DNA of 64,000 bases from the NCBI RefSeq assembly GCF_000429165.1, contig NZ_AUBI01000017.1, positions 1-64,000 on the forward strand, written 5' to 3'. Source of the DNA: Acetobacter nitrogenifigens DSM 23921 = NBRC 105050. Its GTDB lineage: Bacteria; Pseudomonadota; Alphaproteobacteria; Acetobacterales; Acetobacteraceae. Positions 55,110-62,870 of the stretch are shown one piece after another (the stretch's first letter is position 1; each line of letters opens with the position of its first letter). The notes under the pieces were generated by a model, which saw only the letters and a program-made list of their open reading frames with translations, was not told the origin of the DNA and did no database searches. Position numbers and translations under genes: made by a program.

Positions 55110-56330
55110 TCAGTCGGCCGTAATCGTGTCTAGACGATCCAATGCCGCCAGTTGCGGAAACCAGCGCATCCACAGCACCGTCACAACCAAGGTTCCGACC
55201 CCGCCGATCACCACTGCAGGCACGGCGCCCACAGCGCTTGCGAGCATGCCGCTTTCAAATTCGCCTAACTGGTTAGATGACCCAATGAACAGCATGTTAA
55301 CCGCCGACACTCGCCCCCGCATCTCGTCCGGCGTGCCCAGTTGAACCAGGGCGTCGCGAACCACCATGCTGATCACATCCGCAGCGCCCAGAACCATCAG
55401 TGCAACAACGGATAACGGCACGGAGCGCGATAGTCCGAATGCGATGGTGGCGACGCCGAAGATCGCCACGGAGAGAAACATAATCCGACCGGCGTTACGC
55501 TTCAGCGGATGGCGCGCCATCGCAGCGGCCATCATCACGGCGCCCAATGCAGGCGCCGCACGAAGCAATCCGAGCCCAAATGGACCGGCGTGCAGGATGT
55601 TATCCGCATATAAGGGCAGCAACGCTGTGGCGCCGCCAAGCAGGACGGCGAACAGATCCATCGAAATGGCGCCCAGCATCGCCGGTTTTCGGCGCAGGAA
55701 ATTTATTCCGCCAAATACTGAAACAAGGGAGAGCGGCTGACGCGCTCTGGCTGGAAACCGCAACTGCAGACGCGTCGTGCTAAGCATCGCTATAGCGAAG
55801 GCGCTTCCGCAAACAAGGTAACAGACTGCCGGTCCCAGGCCGTAAAGCACGCCCCCTAGAGACGGACCAACGATAGAGACAACCTGAAAGAGCGACGAGG
55901 ATATGGCTGACGCACGCGGAAAGTCCGACGCGCTGACCAACGATGGCAGGAATGTCTGCTGAGCGGGCATTTCAAATGCGCGACAGGCGCCAAAGACGGC
56001 CACCAGCGCGTAGATCCCCCATGGGGCAAGCGCGCCGGTCCATGTCGCGGTCATGATGGCGAACGCCGCGCACATTTCGATGAACTGGCAGAATATTACG
56101 ATGCGGCGGCGGTCGTGTTGGTCAACTACATGCCCGGCGGGAAACACCAGCGCCATCATCGGCGCGAACTGCGCCAACCCGACGAAGCCAAGCGCCGCTG
56201 CGCTGTGGGTGAGCGCGTATATCTGCCAACCGACCGTCACGGCCTGAACCTGCGAGGCGAAAGCGGAGACGTTCCGGCTGATCAGATAGGCGATCAGCCC
56301 GGGCTGTTTCAGAACGGACGAAGCGGACAT
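55110..56330 (-). CDS. MFS transporter, EntS-like
   Basis: 406 residues from ATG 56330 (GGGA upstream); in-frame ATG at 56381 and TTG at 56408 would lengthen it. About twelve membrane segments. The R-N-V-S-A-F-A-S-Q-V-Q-A-V-T-V-G-W-Q-I-Y start and D-Q-H-D-R-R-R-I after segment 2 are typical of the MFS_3 (enterobactin-exporter-like) group. Substrate unknown. Confidence 0.87.
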   Translation of the reverse strand: MSASSVLKQPGLIAYLISRNVSAFASQVQAVTVGWQIYALTHSAAALGFVGLAQFAPMMALVFPAGHVVDQHDRRRIVIFCQFIEMCAAFAIMTATWTGALAPWGIYALVAVFGACRAFEMPAQQTFLPSLVSASDFPRASAISSSLFQVVSIVGPSLGGVLYGLGPAVCYLVCGSAFAIAMLSTTRLQLRFPARARQPLSLVSVFGGINFLRRKPAMLGAISMDLFAVLLGGATALLPLYADNILHAGPFGLGLLRAAPALGAVMMAAAMARHPLKRNAGRIMFLSVAIFGVATIAFGLSRSVPLSVVALMVLGAADVISMVVRDALVQLGTPDEMRGRVSAVNMLFIGSSNQLGEFESGMLASAVGAVPAVVIGGVGTLVVTVLWMRWFPQLAALDRLDTITAD

Positions 56331-56664
56331 GATTTCCCGAAAAGTCGGCGCACCTTGTCCAACAGCGCCCTGGCGGCGCATATCGGGCCCAAGTGTGACG
56401 TAAGGCAAAAATTTTCGTCGCCGAAACGCCCGTTCACGTCAATATACGATTATGGGTGATCGGTCTTCACGGTCGAAAGCAAGACCAACGCCCGCGCACA
56501 TTGAACGTGTGCGTTGCAAAACCGTGGTTGGTAGAGCAATAGGGCGAAATCTGCCCAGCGCCTTCGTCCGTGTGAGGACGTTTTTTAACGGATCCACCAA
56601 ACCGTGAACGGAACGCGCTGCGTCGGGTAGAGGAAGTCGAGCACAAAACGGGAATATCGGCACG
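56331..56664. other. intergenic region MFS / gpt
   Basis: 334 bases between divergent genes, with the gpt leader hairpin at 56565-56586. Upstream of it lies a short patch (near 56530) that resembles a tRNA D arm but has no other tRNA part. No supported gene. Confidence 0.5.
56565..56586 (+). terminator. hairpin plus T6 in the gpt leader
   Basis: Stem CGTCC-GGACG (56565-56569 with 56576-56580), loop of six, immediately followed by six T. It lies about 78 bases before the gpt start, so it is either the end of an upstream transcript or an attenuator of gpt. No gene on the plus strand precedes it, which favours attenuation or a small RNA. Confidence 0.65.
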
Positions 56665-57150
56665 ATGGCCACCAATTACGCGACAGTCACCTGGGATCAA
56701 CTTCACCGCGACGCTCGCCTGCTCGCTACGGATCTGATGCCACGCGGTCCCTTTAAGGGATTGGTCGCCGTAACGCGCGGGGGTTTGATCCCCGCCGCTA
56801 TCGTAGCGCGTGAACTCGATTGCCGCCTGATCGAGACCATCTCCGTCGTAACTTACGACGAAGAAGAAAAAGGTAAGCCGGTCGTGATCAAGGCGCCGGA
56901 CGTCGCAGGCGACGGAGAGGGCTTCATCGTGGTCGACGATCTGGTCGATTCGGGTGTGACTGCGCGAATCGTGCGCGAACGCCTTCCCAAGGCGGTGTTC
57001 GCCTGCCTTTACGCAAAGCCGGCAGGCAAGCCGCTGACTGACCTCTTCGTTGCTGAAGTGCCGCAGGACACGTGGATTCTCTTCCCGTGGGACACAGCTC
57101 CCCTGTTTGTCCCGCCACTCGCCCGCAAATCCGAAACCCCTACAGGCTAG
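56665..57150 (+). CDS. gpt: xanthine-guanine phosphoribosyltransferase
   Basis: 161 residues, the usual length. The PRPP motif F-I-V-V-D-D-L-V-D-S-G-V-T-A at about 92-105 is decisive, with V-T-R-G-G-L-I-P-A in the N-terminal loop. It salvages xanthine and guanine to nucleotides. Its leader contains a hairpin with T run (56565). Confidence 0.95.
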   Translation: MATNYATVTWDQLHRDARLLATDLMPRGPFKGLVAVTRGGLIPAAIVARELDCRLIETISVVTYDEEEKGKPVVIKAPDVAGDGEGFIVVDDLVDSGVTARIVRERLPKAVFACLYAKPAGKPLTDLFVAEVPQDTWILFPWDTAPLFVPPLARKSETPTG

Positions 57151-57315
57151 CAAGCCCTGGGACGGGCGGCCTGACATCAGGCCGTCCGTAGAGGCGAAGC
57201 GCCTGTTTTCGTGGGAATTTACGAACACAAACCACCGGAAAAGCCCCTTCCTTCACATGATCGACGAATTGGGACTTGCCAGCAGACGTCGAGCCTCCTA
57301 GCTTCCGCTCGGTTT

Positions 57316-57392
57316 CGGGGCGTGGCGCAGCTTGGTAGCGCGCGTGTTTTGGGTACATGAGGTCGCAGGTTCGAATCCTGTCGCCCCGACCA
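57316..57392 (+). tRNA. tRNA-Pro (UGG anticodon)
   Basis: 77 bases including encoded CCA. Acceptor stem CGGGGCG with CGCCCCG; D arm GCGC-AGCTTGGTA-GCGC; anticodon loop TTTGGGT (UGG); T arm GCAGG-TTCGAAT-CCTGT. Discriminator A. Confidence 0.97.
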
Positions 57393-57430
57393 CTGCGCCA
57401 GACGGCAAGACCGCAGCGAAGGATACGGGC

Positions 57431-57739
57431 ATGACGGCACGAATTTACAGACAGCCGAAAAGCGCCGGACAGTCCGGGCAGAGCCAGACGCACATCTGGA
57501 TTCTGGAATACGGTCAATCTTCTCCCCATCGTCCCGGCGGCCTGATGGGGTGGACGGGCAGTCGAGACACGCGCTCTCAGCTTCGTCTCAAATTCGCAAA
57601 CCGCGACGAAGCGCTGGAATATGCCCGACTGCACGCCATCGCATACGAGCTGGAAGAGCCTGCTCCTGCGCGTGTCCGTAAGCCGAAGGTTTATGCCGAC
57701 AATTTCGCCTCCGGCCGGGTGCAGAACTGGACCCACTGA
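57431..57739 (+). CDS. NDUFS4-like ETC complex I subunit
   Basis: 102 residues from [16 protein letters not shown]. It matches the ETC_C1_NDUFS4 family found in alphaproteobacterial NADH dehydrogenase: [21 protein letters not shown] and the Y-E-L-E-E-P segment. It is an accessory subunit that stabilises complex I. Located between two tRNA genes; probably separately transcribed. Longer upstream extension overlaps tRNA-Pro and is discarded. Confidence 0.93.
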   Translation: MTARIYRQPKSAGQSGQSQTHIWILEYGQSSPHRPGGLMGWTGSRDTRSQLRLKFANRDEALEYARLHAIAYELEEPAPARVRKPKVYADNFASGRVQNWTH

Positions 57740-57796
57740 ATTCCCTGCAGCGCTCGTGACAGCGCTGCATTTTTCGGGCAGATAAGCACCACTTGG

Positions 57797-57873
57797 GCGC
57801 CCTTAGCTCAGTTGGATAGAGCAACAGCCTTCTAAGCTGTGGGTCACTGGTTCGAATCCAGTAGGGCGCGCCA
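57797..57873 (+). tRNA. tRNA-Arg (UCU anticodon), integration target
   Basis: 77 bases including CCA. Acceptor GCGCCCT with AGGGCGC; D arm GCTC-AGTTGGATA-GAGC; anticodon loop CTTCTAA (UCU); T arm ACTGG-TTCGAAT-CCAGT. Discriminator G. The 3' half is the likely left attachment core of the element to the right. Confidence 0.97.
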
Positions 57874-57951
57874 AAATCAATGACTTAGCTGGCGCGAGGT
57901 TTGCATGTTTGCAAATCGGTTTGCAGTTACTATGGGTCATTCTCACTCTGT

Positions 57952-59145
57952 TCACAGCAGACGTCCTCGTGTCGCAGCAATGGACACGATCTTCGTCTGT
58001 TCGCGCGATTGATGTCTCTCCCACGCCTCCATTCCCGAGATAGCGACCTCTGTTCTTCTGGGCAGGTACGTATCTATTATGCGCTGACAGTAATCGATAC
58101 TGTGCCCGCTGATTGCAGCGATCTGCGGCGTCGTCGCCCCAGCTTCCGCCAGTCTTACGATTCCTGTGCGCCGAAGATCCCGGCGTTGCCTGTGCTGCGA
58201 CGTGAGCTCGGCCCGTACCTCGTCCTTGGTCATTCCAGAGCCGAACAGTTCGCGCGCGTGAGATGTGGCCAGCCGCATCATGACCTGATCCCAGGCGCGG
58301 CTGAAATTTCTCAGGCTCCACGTTTTTCCCGTCGGGCTCGGCACAAGCAATTCAACTGGCGCGCGGCCAATTCTGCCTGCGAGAACGCGTCCCTCGGCCG
58401 CCCGGGACGCTTCGATCTCTTCAAGCCGGCGGCGCACATGTGGCGCCAGTCTGCGATGGACCGGAACATCGATGAGTGCGCTGGTCTTGCCCTGGCGCAA
58501 TGCGATAAAGAGTCGGCCGTCGCGTTCGGAGATCGACGCAGCGGTCATGCTCAACATGTCGCTCGGCCTTTGCACTGTGTACAAAAGAAGCAGGTAAGCC
58601 AGTTGCAGCGACGGGCGCGCCCGCGCGACGAACTTGTCCTCCATCTCGTAATCCCAGATCTCCGTTCGTTTCCGCGTCGGGTAACGACCAAAGTTCTCAG
58701 CGACGTTTTCCTGCACAATATTGAGTCGCTTGGCGCGGCCCAACAGAAGCTGAAGCAAGGAAAGCACCTGGTTCGCTTTGCGCGGCGTCGACGCCATGCG
58801 GGCGCGAATATCCCGCACCTCTTTAACAGTGACAGCGCGCGCATGAACGTCGCCCCAGTCGCACCGCATGCGATCGAGGTAGCCGCGATAAAGTTTTTGG
58901 GTTCTTGGGGCGAGAGCGCCGTAGGCTTCGCCGTCCCGAAGGTAATCCACGATCAGCCAGCCGATCGAACCCTTGGCTATGCCCGATTCGGACGTCTCTC
59001 CGGCCCGGGCAATGGCAGCCTCGGCGGCTTCCTTGTCGTGTCCCAAAAATTGTCCGTTCGATCGGTCGTAAAAATACCGAATCGTCGTTCCGTCAGGTCG
59101 TCGCTTGGTCACGACGTTGAGACCGGTTCTGCGGGAGGGTGGCAT
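57952..59145 (-). CDS. tyrosine recombinase/integrase
   Basis: 397 residues. N-terminal arm-binding and SAM-like core-binding domains (about 20-160) precede the catalytic domain. Catalytic residues are R193 (Q-R-P-S-D), K220, R325 (D-L-R-R-T), H348 (S-G-H-S) and Y360 (I-I-D-T-Y). The first His of the usual H-x-x-R motif is replaced by Arg (R-D-L-R-R), an uncommon but known variation. It faces the tRNA-Arg gene, 79 bases away, as expected for an element integrated there. Overlaps the upstream regulator gene by 53 bases. Confidence 0.95.
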   Translation of the reverse strand: MPPSRRTGLNVVTKRRPDGTTIRYFYDRSNGQFLGHDKEAAEAAIARAGETSESGIAKGSIGWLIVDYLRDGEAYGALAPRTQKLYRGYLDRMRCDWGDVHARAVTVKEVRDIRARMASTPRKANQVLSLLQLLLGRAKRLNIVQENVAENFGRYPTRKRTEIWDYEMEDKFVARARPSLQLAYLLLLYTVQRPSDMLSMTAASISERDGRLFIALRQGKTSALIDVPVHRRLAPHVRRRLEEIEASRAAEGRVLAGRIGRAPVELLVPSPTGKTWSLRNFSRAWDQVMMRLATSHARELFGSGMTKDEVRAELTSQHRQRRDLRRTGIVRLAEAGATTPQIAAISGHSIDYCQRIIDTYLPRRTEVAISGMEAWERHQSREQTKIVSIAATRGRLL

Positions 59146-59431
59146 TCATTCTCTCCGAAAGGGATGGGCTGATCAGGCCTTCCGCAGATACGGGGGAACT
59201 GGTTGCAGCCAGTTCCCCCACCCCGAGGCCGGACGCCTGATCGGCGTAACGGTCAAGCAAGTGGCGATCCCAGGTCAACCGCCCTCCCCGGCCGCCACGC
59301 AAACGAGGGGGTGGCCACCATCCGTCTTGAACTTCCTGACTGAACACGCGCGCACTCACGCCCAGGTAATCAGCGGCGAGTGTCCTCGTTAGATATCGGG
59401 GCCATCTTGTAGGGATATCCGTCTCACTCAT
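59093..59431 (-). CDS. AlpA/excisionase-like HTH protein
   Basis: 112 residues. The N-terminal ~60 residues read L-T-R-T-L-A-A-D-Y-L-G-V-S-A-R-V-F-S and G-G-R-L-T-W-D-R-H-L-L-D-R-Y, the HTH_17-like pattern of excisionase/AlpA proteins that regulate an adjacent integrase. The tail is Ser/Arg rich. It overlaps the integrase start by 53 bases and starts at the ATGA shared with the small gene upstream. Probably the directionality or expression factor of the integrase. Confidence 0.75.
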   Translation of the reverse strand: MSETDIPTRWPRYLTRTLAADYLGVSARVFSQEVQDGWWPPPRLRGGRGGRLTWDRHLLDRYADQASGLGVGELAATSSPVSAEGLISPSLSERMNATLPQNRSQRRDQATT

Positions 59432-59568
59432 GTAACGACGCCATGATGCTTAGCCTGCTTAAGCGCGGTCACTTCACCAACGACCCTCAGATCGTCATCC
59501 GTAACCACCGTGACTGCTGACCCGCTTATGACCGCGCGCCCGGAAACGCGAGGATATTGATCATTCAT
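59428..59568 (-). CDS. 46-aa element protein
   Basis: Starts ATG at 59568 with a strong GAGGAAGG ribosome site and ends in the ATGA that starts the HTH gene. It contains no membrane segment or signal; the sequence is V/T/D-rich (V-V-T-D-D-D-L-R-V-V-G-E-V-T). Such short genes are common in early operons. Function unknown, but the coupling on both sides supports it being real. Confidence 0.65.
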   Translation of the reverse strand: MNDQYPRVSGRAVISGSAVTVVTDDDLRVVGEVTALKQAKHHGVVT

Positions 59569-59746
59569 CGACCTTCCTCGAAGAATACGAAACTTCTGTG
59601 ACAATCTCGGCGAGAAACTCCTTGTGGCAGTCGTCGCATTCTATTTTTGCGCATCCCTGGATTTGATGGCCCCGTGAATCGGGATGCTCATATCCGCAAT
59701 GAGGGCATACGATTTCCTTCGTGTAGCTGGTTTTGAGCGTAATCAT
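59561..59746 (-). CDS. small zinc-ribbon protein
   Basis: 61 residues from MITLKTSYTK. Two metal-ligand pairs, C14-x2-C17 and C37-x2-C40, flank a loop, so a Zn ribbon is likely. It overlaps the 46-aa gene by 8 bases. Frames extend upstream but they have no family similarity. Possible nucleic-acid binding protein of the early operon. Confidence 0.75.
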   Translation of the reverse strand: MITLKTSYTKEIVCPHCGYEHPDSRGHQIQGCAKIECDDCHKEFLAEIVTEVSYSSRKVDE

Positions 59747-60177
59747 GGCGTCACCACCACGCCTCGCGCTGCACGTGCTTGCGCTTCGTAAGCCGCTCTG
59801 TGCATATCCCTCCACGCTTGATCGAAGCTTCCTGTCCGCAAAACTCCTTTCAAAACTTTGAATACAATATTCGCCTGTTCCGCTTCTGCCTTTCCTCTTA
59901 TCGTCTCACCCCCAGCCCTAAAAGCTCGCGCGTATTCGATTACATTATAGCAAATTATCCCCAGGGCCTTTTCGATGTCAGGCGTCATCTCATCGGGTAG
60001 AATAAGCCTCGCCGTATCATCGGCCTTCTCCTCGTTAGTTGGAGTTCCGGCTACACGGCAGAGCGTTTCCGCGAAACGGCGAACGTCTGGAGCGTGCATG
60101 TTCCACTCGGCGCAGAACCGCATGACCTGTGCATCTGTAAGTTTGCTGGGCAGCACATAATGCGTCGGGGCGCTCAT
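59743..60177 (-). CDS. element hypothetical protein (144 aa)
   Basis: 144 residues, helical, starting at ATGA shared with its upstream neighbour and overlapping the zinc ribbon by 4 bases. Contains an E-W-N-M-H-A-P-D-V-R-R-F-A-E-T-L-C segment and a Y-N-V-I-E-Y-A-R-A segment; no family recognised. Its place in a packed operon is the main evidence that it is coding. Confidence 0.7.
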   Translation of the reverse strand: MSAPTHYVLPSKLTDAQVMRFCAEWNMHAPDVRRFAETLCRVAGTPTNEEKADDTARLILPDEMTPDIEKALGIICYNVIEYARAFRAGGETIRGKAEAEQANIVFKVLKGVLRTGSFDQAWRDMHRAAYEAQARAARGVVVTP

Positions 60178-60479
60178 GACCGCACACCCGGAAACAGCAC
60201 TACGTTTGCAGGCAACGTCATCGGGGCCGCATCGCGCGCCGCGACGAACGGCAAGAGATATTCGCGTAATTTCAACTCCGCATCTTCCGCGTGATCGCCG
60301 AACATTTGCGCGGTTTTTACGTCGTCACGCTGGAACGCCATGCGTTCGGACTGGCGCATCCATATGGCCTGCCGGCGCATCGTTTCCGCCGTCTCCTGTA
60401 CGGCAGGCGGCAGGCCCGCCAGCATCGGCGAGAAGGTACGAGCAGGCATTCCCTCAGGGAGATTTCCCATTATCCGCAT
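60174..60479 (-). CDS. element hypothetical protein (about 101 aa)
   Basis: Runs from ATG 60479 to 60174; starts overlapping the next gene upstream (stop 60454) and ends at the ATGA of the 144-aa gene. Helical, with an E-D-A-E-L-K-L-R-E-Y-L-L-P-F-V segment. No family recognised. Confidence 0.65.
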   Translation of the reverse strand: MRIMGNLPEGMPARTFSPMLAGLPPAVQETAETMRRQAIWMRQSERMAFQRDDVKTAQMFGDHAEDAELKLREYLLPFVAARDAAPMTLPANVVLFPGVRS

Positions 60480-60714
60480 TGTTCTTTTCCCATTCTTCAA
60501 TAACGTCTTCGGGCGATCTCTTTGGCGGCACAATGTTTGTGGTTTCGCCAACTATGCAGGTATCGCCTCTGATCTGTTGTTTTCGGCAGTCAGAAAAAGT
60601 CACTGCCCACCCATGATGATCTGTCGCGATTACTTCGTATCTACCCCCGCCCAACGGGCGAACGACGACACGCCACGTTTGCGTCCTCTTCGTGGGATCT
60701 GGATCTGGCGCCAT
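60454..60714 (-). CDS. element hypothetical protein (86 aa)
   Basis: 86 residues with a beta-rich N-half (R-V-V-V-R-P-L-G-G-G-R-Y-E-V-I-A-T-D) and a C-terminal acidic helix. Likely a small phage-early protein; no family recognised. One base after the stop of the small membrane gene. Confidence 0.65.
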   Translation of the reverse strand: MAPDPDPTKRTQTWRVVVRPLGGGRYEVIATDHHGWAVTFSDCRKQQIRGDTCIVGETTNIVPPKRSPEDVIEEWEKNNADNGKSP

Positions 60715-60715
60715 G

Positions 60716-60847
60716 TCATGCTGGCGCCGAAAAATAGACGACGATTGCGAGCAGAGCCCAAACTACCACGGCAAATACCGACGCTCTGAACAGAGAGCGT
60801 CCGATGTCTGGAGCTTCTCCTCGGCGAGCTCGACGGTCATTGCGCAT
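60716..60847 (-). CDS. 43-aa membrane protein of the element
   Basis: From ATG 60847 to TGA 60716. A basic N-terminus (M-R-N-D-R-R-A-R-R) is followed by one membrane segment (about 24-41). The start overlaps the stop of the upstream gene by one base and its own stop lies one base before the next ATG. Too short for most gene finders; the coupling supports it. Confidence 0.6.
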   Translation of the reverse strand: MRNDRRARRGEAPDIGRSLFRASVFAVVVWALLAIVVYFSAPA

Positions 60848-61173
60848 CACCACATATCCTCCGAAAACAGGAGTTCACTCGGCCCCGTCACTCGAAGGCG
60901 CTGTCGGGCGCGTTCAGCAACTCCAGCGCCGATAGCCCGATCCACGAAGCGGCCAGTCGTGGTCATAAAACCCTGCGTTTCCTCGCCGCCACGCTCACGG
61001 ATCGCGAAAAGTTCTTTGCCGAACGCGCGGATCACGTCGTGATGACGACCCGGCTGCGGAACCGAGAAGATGGCGGATGCACCGTGGTGCTCCATCTTGA
61101 TCGCGGCACAGGATATACGTTGTGCTCGCCGGAGCGCCTGACGCACGGTTGCTTCGGGGAGATCGTTGGTCAT
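60847..61173 (-). CDS. element hypothetical protein (108 aa)
   Basis: 108 residues, basic N-half with R-R-A-Q-R-I-S-C-A-A-I-K and H-H-D-V-I-R-A-F-G-K-E, then G-F-M-T-T-T-G-R-F-V-D-R-A. I recognise it only as a kind often seen in prophage early regions. Ends in TGA overlapping the ATG of the small membrane gene by one base. Confidence 0.65.
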   Translation of the reverse strand: MTNDLPEATVRQALRRAQRISCAAIKMEHHGASAIFSVPQPGRHHDVIRAFGKELFAIRERGGEETQGFMTTTGRFVDRAIGAGVAERARQRLRVTGPSELLFSEDMW

Positions 61174-61382
61174 GCCACCGCCCTTTCCGTCAATGCGTTA
61201 TCCTCAACACGCATCGTTCTGAGGGCATTCAGGCACGCCAGATCGAGGCGGGCCTGCGCATCCGCGTTCCGCGCGCCGGTAGCCAGCAGCTCCGAACCGA
61301 CCCATAGCAGTTGTGCAAGTGCCTGGGCGCGATCCAGCGACACCCGGGGCGATTGCGTTACTTCAGGAGCCAACGCGCCCAT
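61170..61382 (-). CDS. element hypothetical protein (70 aa)
   Basis: 70 residues, mainly helical (A-L-A-Q-L-L-W-V-G-S-E-L-L-A). Ends with the ATGA start of the next gene and begins inside the end of its upstream neighbour (20-base overlap). Function unknown. Confidence 0.6.
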   Translation of the reverse strand: MGALAPEVTQSPRVSLDRAQALAQLLWVGSELLATGARNADAQARLDLACLNALRTMRVEDNALTERAVA

Positions 61383-61662
61383 CGCTCGCCTCCCTGGGTC
61401 CTTCAGGGCACAAATCGATCACGCGTGCCATTTCAGCGTTATTCAGGCGCCGCCCGTTCCAGAATGCGGGCAAAACAATATCGAAAACCGCGACTTCCAG
61501 TCGACGTACGCGCTCAGTTAGCGAGGCTATGGTGTGATTTGAACAGCCTGACTCAGGAAGATGTGAGAGATCGTCGGTCGGGATATTGGCAGACTGGGGG
61601 CGTTCAGTTGCTGCGTCCAAGACCGCTCGCATATGGGTGACTTCGGACATGGGTTGCTCCAT
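61363..61662 (-). CDS. first gene of the early operon (about 99 aa)
   Basis: 99 residues from ATG 61662 (AGGAG three bases upstream); ATG 61650 is an alternative with GGAG six bases upstream. Predicted helical with R-V-R-R-L-E-V-A-V-F-D-I near the middle. It is the first gene behind the dyad-containing promoter at 61697. No family recognised. Confidence 0.6.
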   Translation of the reverse strand: MEQPMSEVTHMRAVLDAATERPQSANIPTDDLSHLPESGCSNHTIASLTERVRRLEVAVFDIVLPAFWNGRRLNNAEMARVIDLCPEGPREASDGRVGS

Positions 61663-61696
61663 TCTCTCCTGACGCCGAGATATCTTTTGAAGACCC

Positions 61697-61750
61697 ATAT
61701 ATCGTCGTTACGACGATACTGTAAACAAAAAAAACTCCATTACGACGATA
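61697..61750 (-). promoter_or_regulatory. early-operon promoter with dyad operator
   Basis: On the minus strand: a TTTACA -35 at 61720-61725 and an ATATAT -10 at 61697-61702, 17 bases apart. A 19-bp palindrome (61700-61718, core TCGTCGTTACGACGA) fills the spacer. A second, half-matching site (61734-61748, right half ACGACGA) lies 32 bases from the first centre, about three helical turns. Repression by the repressor at the right edge is inferred from matching DNA. The rest of 61663-61989 has no gene and is AT-rich. Confidence 0.75.
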
Positions 61751-61989
61751 TTTGAGTGGCTGCTGCACCGAACGCGGAGAGACAGCCGGCAGATTTTTGC
61801 AGTAAATTTGATTATAGAGAAAATTTAGGTAGAGGGAGAACAATGAGGTAGGTTACGTGATAGATTGTAATTCCACTCGTCATGCCTTATTTTTCTTCTA
61901 TAGGATTAATAGTCCCCAATTGGCGACGAAGGTGAGCTAGTTTGAATAAAATTGTTATGCAGGTTAAGTAGAAAAACGGTTGCTTAAGA

Positions 61990-62397
61990 TTAATTTCTAT
62001 TTATTTCTACATTAAATTCCCTAAGAGTTTTCCATTTTTCAGATTTGGAGAATCTGTAGCTAAATATATACGTTTCATCGCCTTCTACGGGGACGTTTGC
62101 TATAGGTGTTATCAAAGCGCTGGATCTAATGCGGTCTGAGGGAACGTCAGGCACTGGTATGCCCATGGTAAGAATATTCTCACCGATGACGCCATTGCGA
62201 CTCAGGTCAACTTCCAATGTAACTTTAGCGTTCGAAATGTATTGGATCTGTATCCATACACAAATTCGAACATGGCCTGGAATCTCTCCTGAATAAATCA
62301 TCCCTTCAGAGTAAACTCCTATGAGTAGTTGTTTACCGTTGTCTTCTCGCCTAACTTCATCGCAAATAACATGTGATAAAATTTGTGGCTTTCTCAT
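61990..62397 (-). CDS. DUF6941-like protein
   Basis: 135 residues. The pattern I-L-S-H-V-I-C-D-E-V then G-K-Q-L-L-I-G-V-Y followed by beta-rich sequence matches my memory of DUF6941 proteins, a family without known function. No signal peptide. It is the last gene of a cassette, with its start ATGA overlapping the stop of the XRE-type gene. GC is lower than in the flanks. Confidence 0.65.
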   Translation of the reverse strand: MRKPQILSHVICDEVRREDNGKQLLIGVYSEGMIYSGEIPGHVRICVWIQIQYISNAKVTLEVDLSRNGVIGENILTMGIPVPDVPSDRIRSSALITPIANVPVEGDETYIFSYRFSKSEKWKTLREFNVEINRN

Positions 62398-62870
62398 TTA
62401 ATATTCCCCCACAAAGATCCACGAGAAGAATAATTTATTGAAAATCCTGTCGATTTCCCGACTTTTTCTTGAGAAAAGTTTTCGCTTGCCGCCCCTCCAG
62501 AAACATATGTTGATTTGTACCACTCAGGGGCAGAAAAATTTGCAGCAGCTTTATTATTCAGATGTACAATTCCAACCTCAGGCTCCCCGTTGCATATTCC
62601 CAATAACAGGAGACTCAGGGTATCCAATGTCATATTCGAGGGATTGGATAGCCATCTTGTAATTTGCTCTGGCCGACGCCTCACTCTCCCGGCTAACTCT
62701 AGTTTGGACAAATTGTCCTCGCGCTGAGCCTTAGCAAAAGCTTCCAGAACCAAGCCATGGTAGCGATTTTTTAATCTTTGACCAAAATAGGCCTCTCGCT
62801 CCAAGCTAACTACATTGTCGTTTGAATGCTTGATTTTATTAGACGATGACGTACCGGGAGAGATAATCAT
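62394..62870 (-). CDS. XRE-type HTH protein of the cassette
   Basis: 158 residues from ATG 62870 (AAGGAG 9 bases upstream). HTH at about 32-85: L-S-K-L-E-L-A-G-R-V-R-R-R-P-E-Q-I-T-R-W-L. The C-terminal half is unlike a repressor and polar (Ser/Asn-rich). It overlaps the upstream gene by 32 bases and the downstream gene by 4. In toxin-antitoxin terms it would be an antitoxin-like regulator; that is inference. Confidence 0.75.
   Translation of the reverse strand: MIISPGTSSSNKIKHSNDNVVSLEREAYFGQRLKNRYHGLVLEAFAKAQREDNLSKLELAGRVRRRPEQITRWLSNPSNMTLDTLSLLLLGICNGEPEVGIVHLNNKAAANFSAPEWYKSTYVSGGAASENFSQEKVGKSTGFSINYSSRGSLWGNIK

Noticed and set aside
56525-56560. tRNA-like D-arm patch
   Set aside because: There is no anticodon arm, T arm or acceptor stem around it.
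57803-58321. Minus-strand frame ending in an R-P-T-G-F-E-P-V-T tail
   Set aside because: It runs across the tRNA-Arg gene and the end of the integrase. This tail is a well-known spurious product of tRNA sequence read in the opposite direction.
57901-59172. 423-codon plus-strand frame over the integrase
   Set aside because: The antisense integrase gene shows all catalytic motifs, so this is a shadow.
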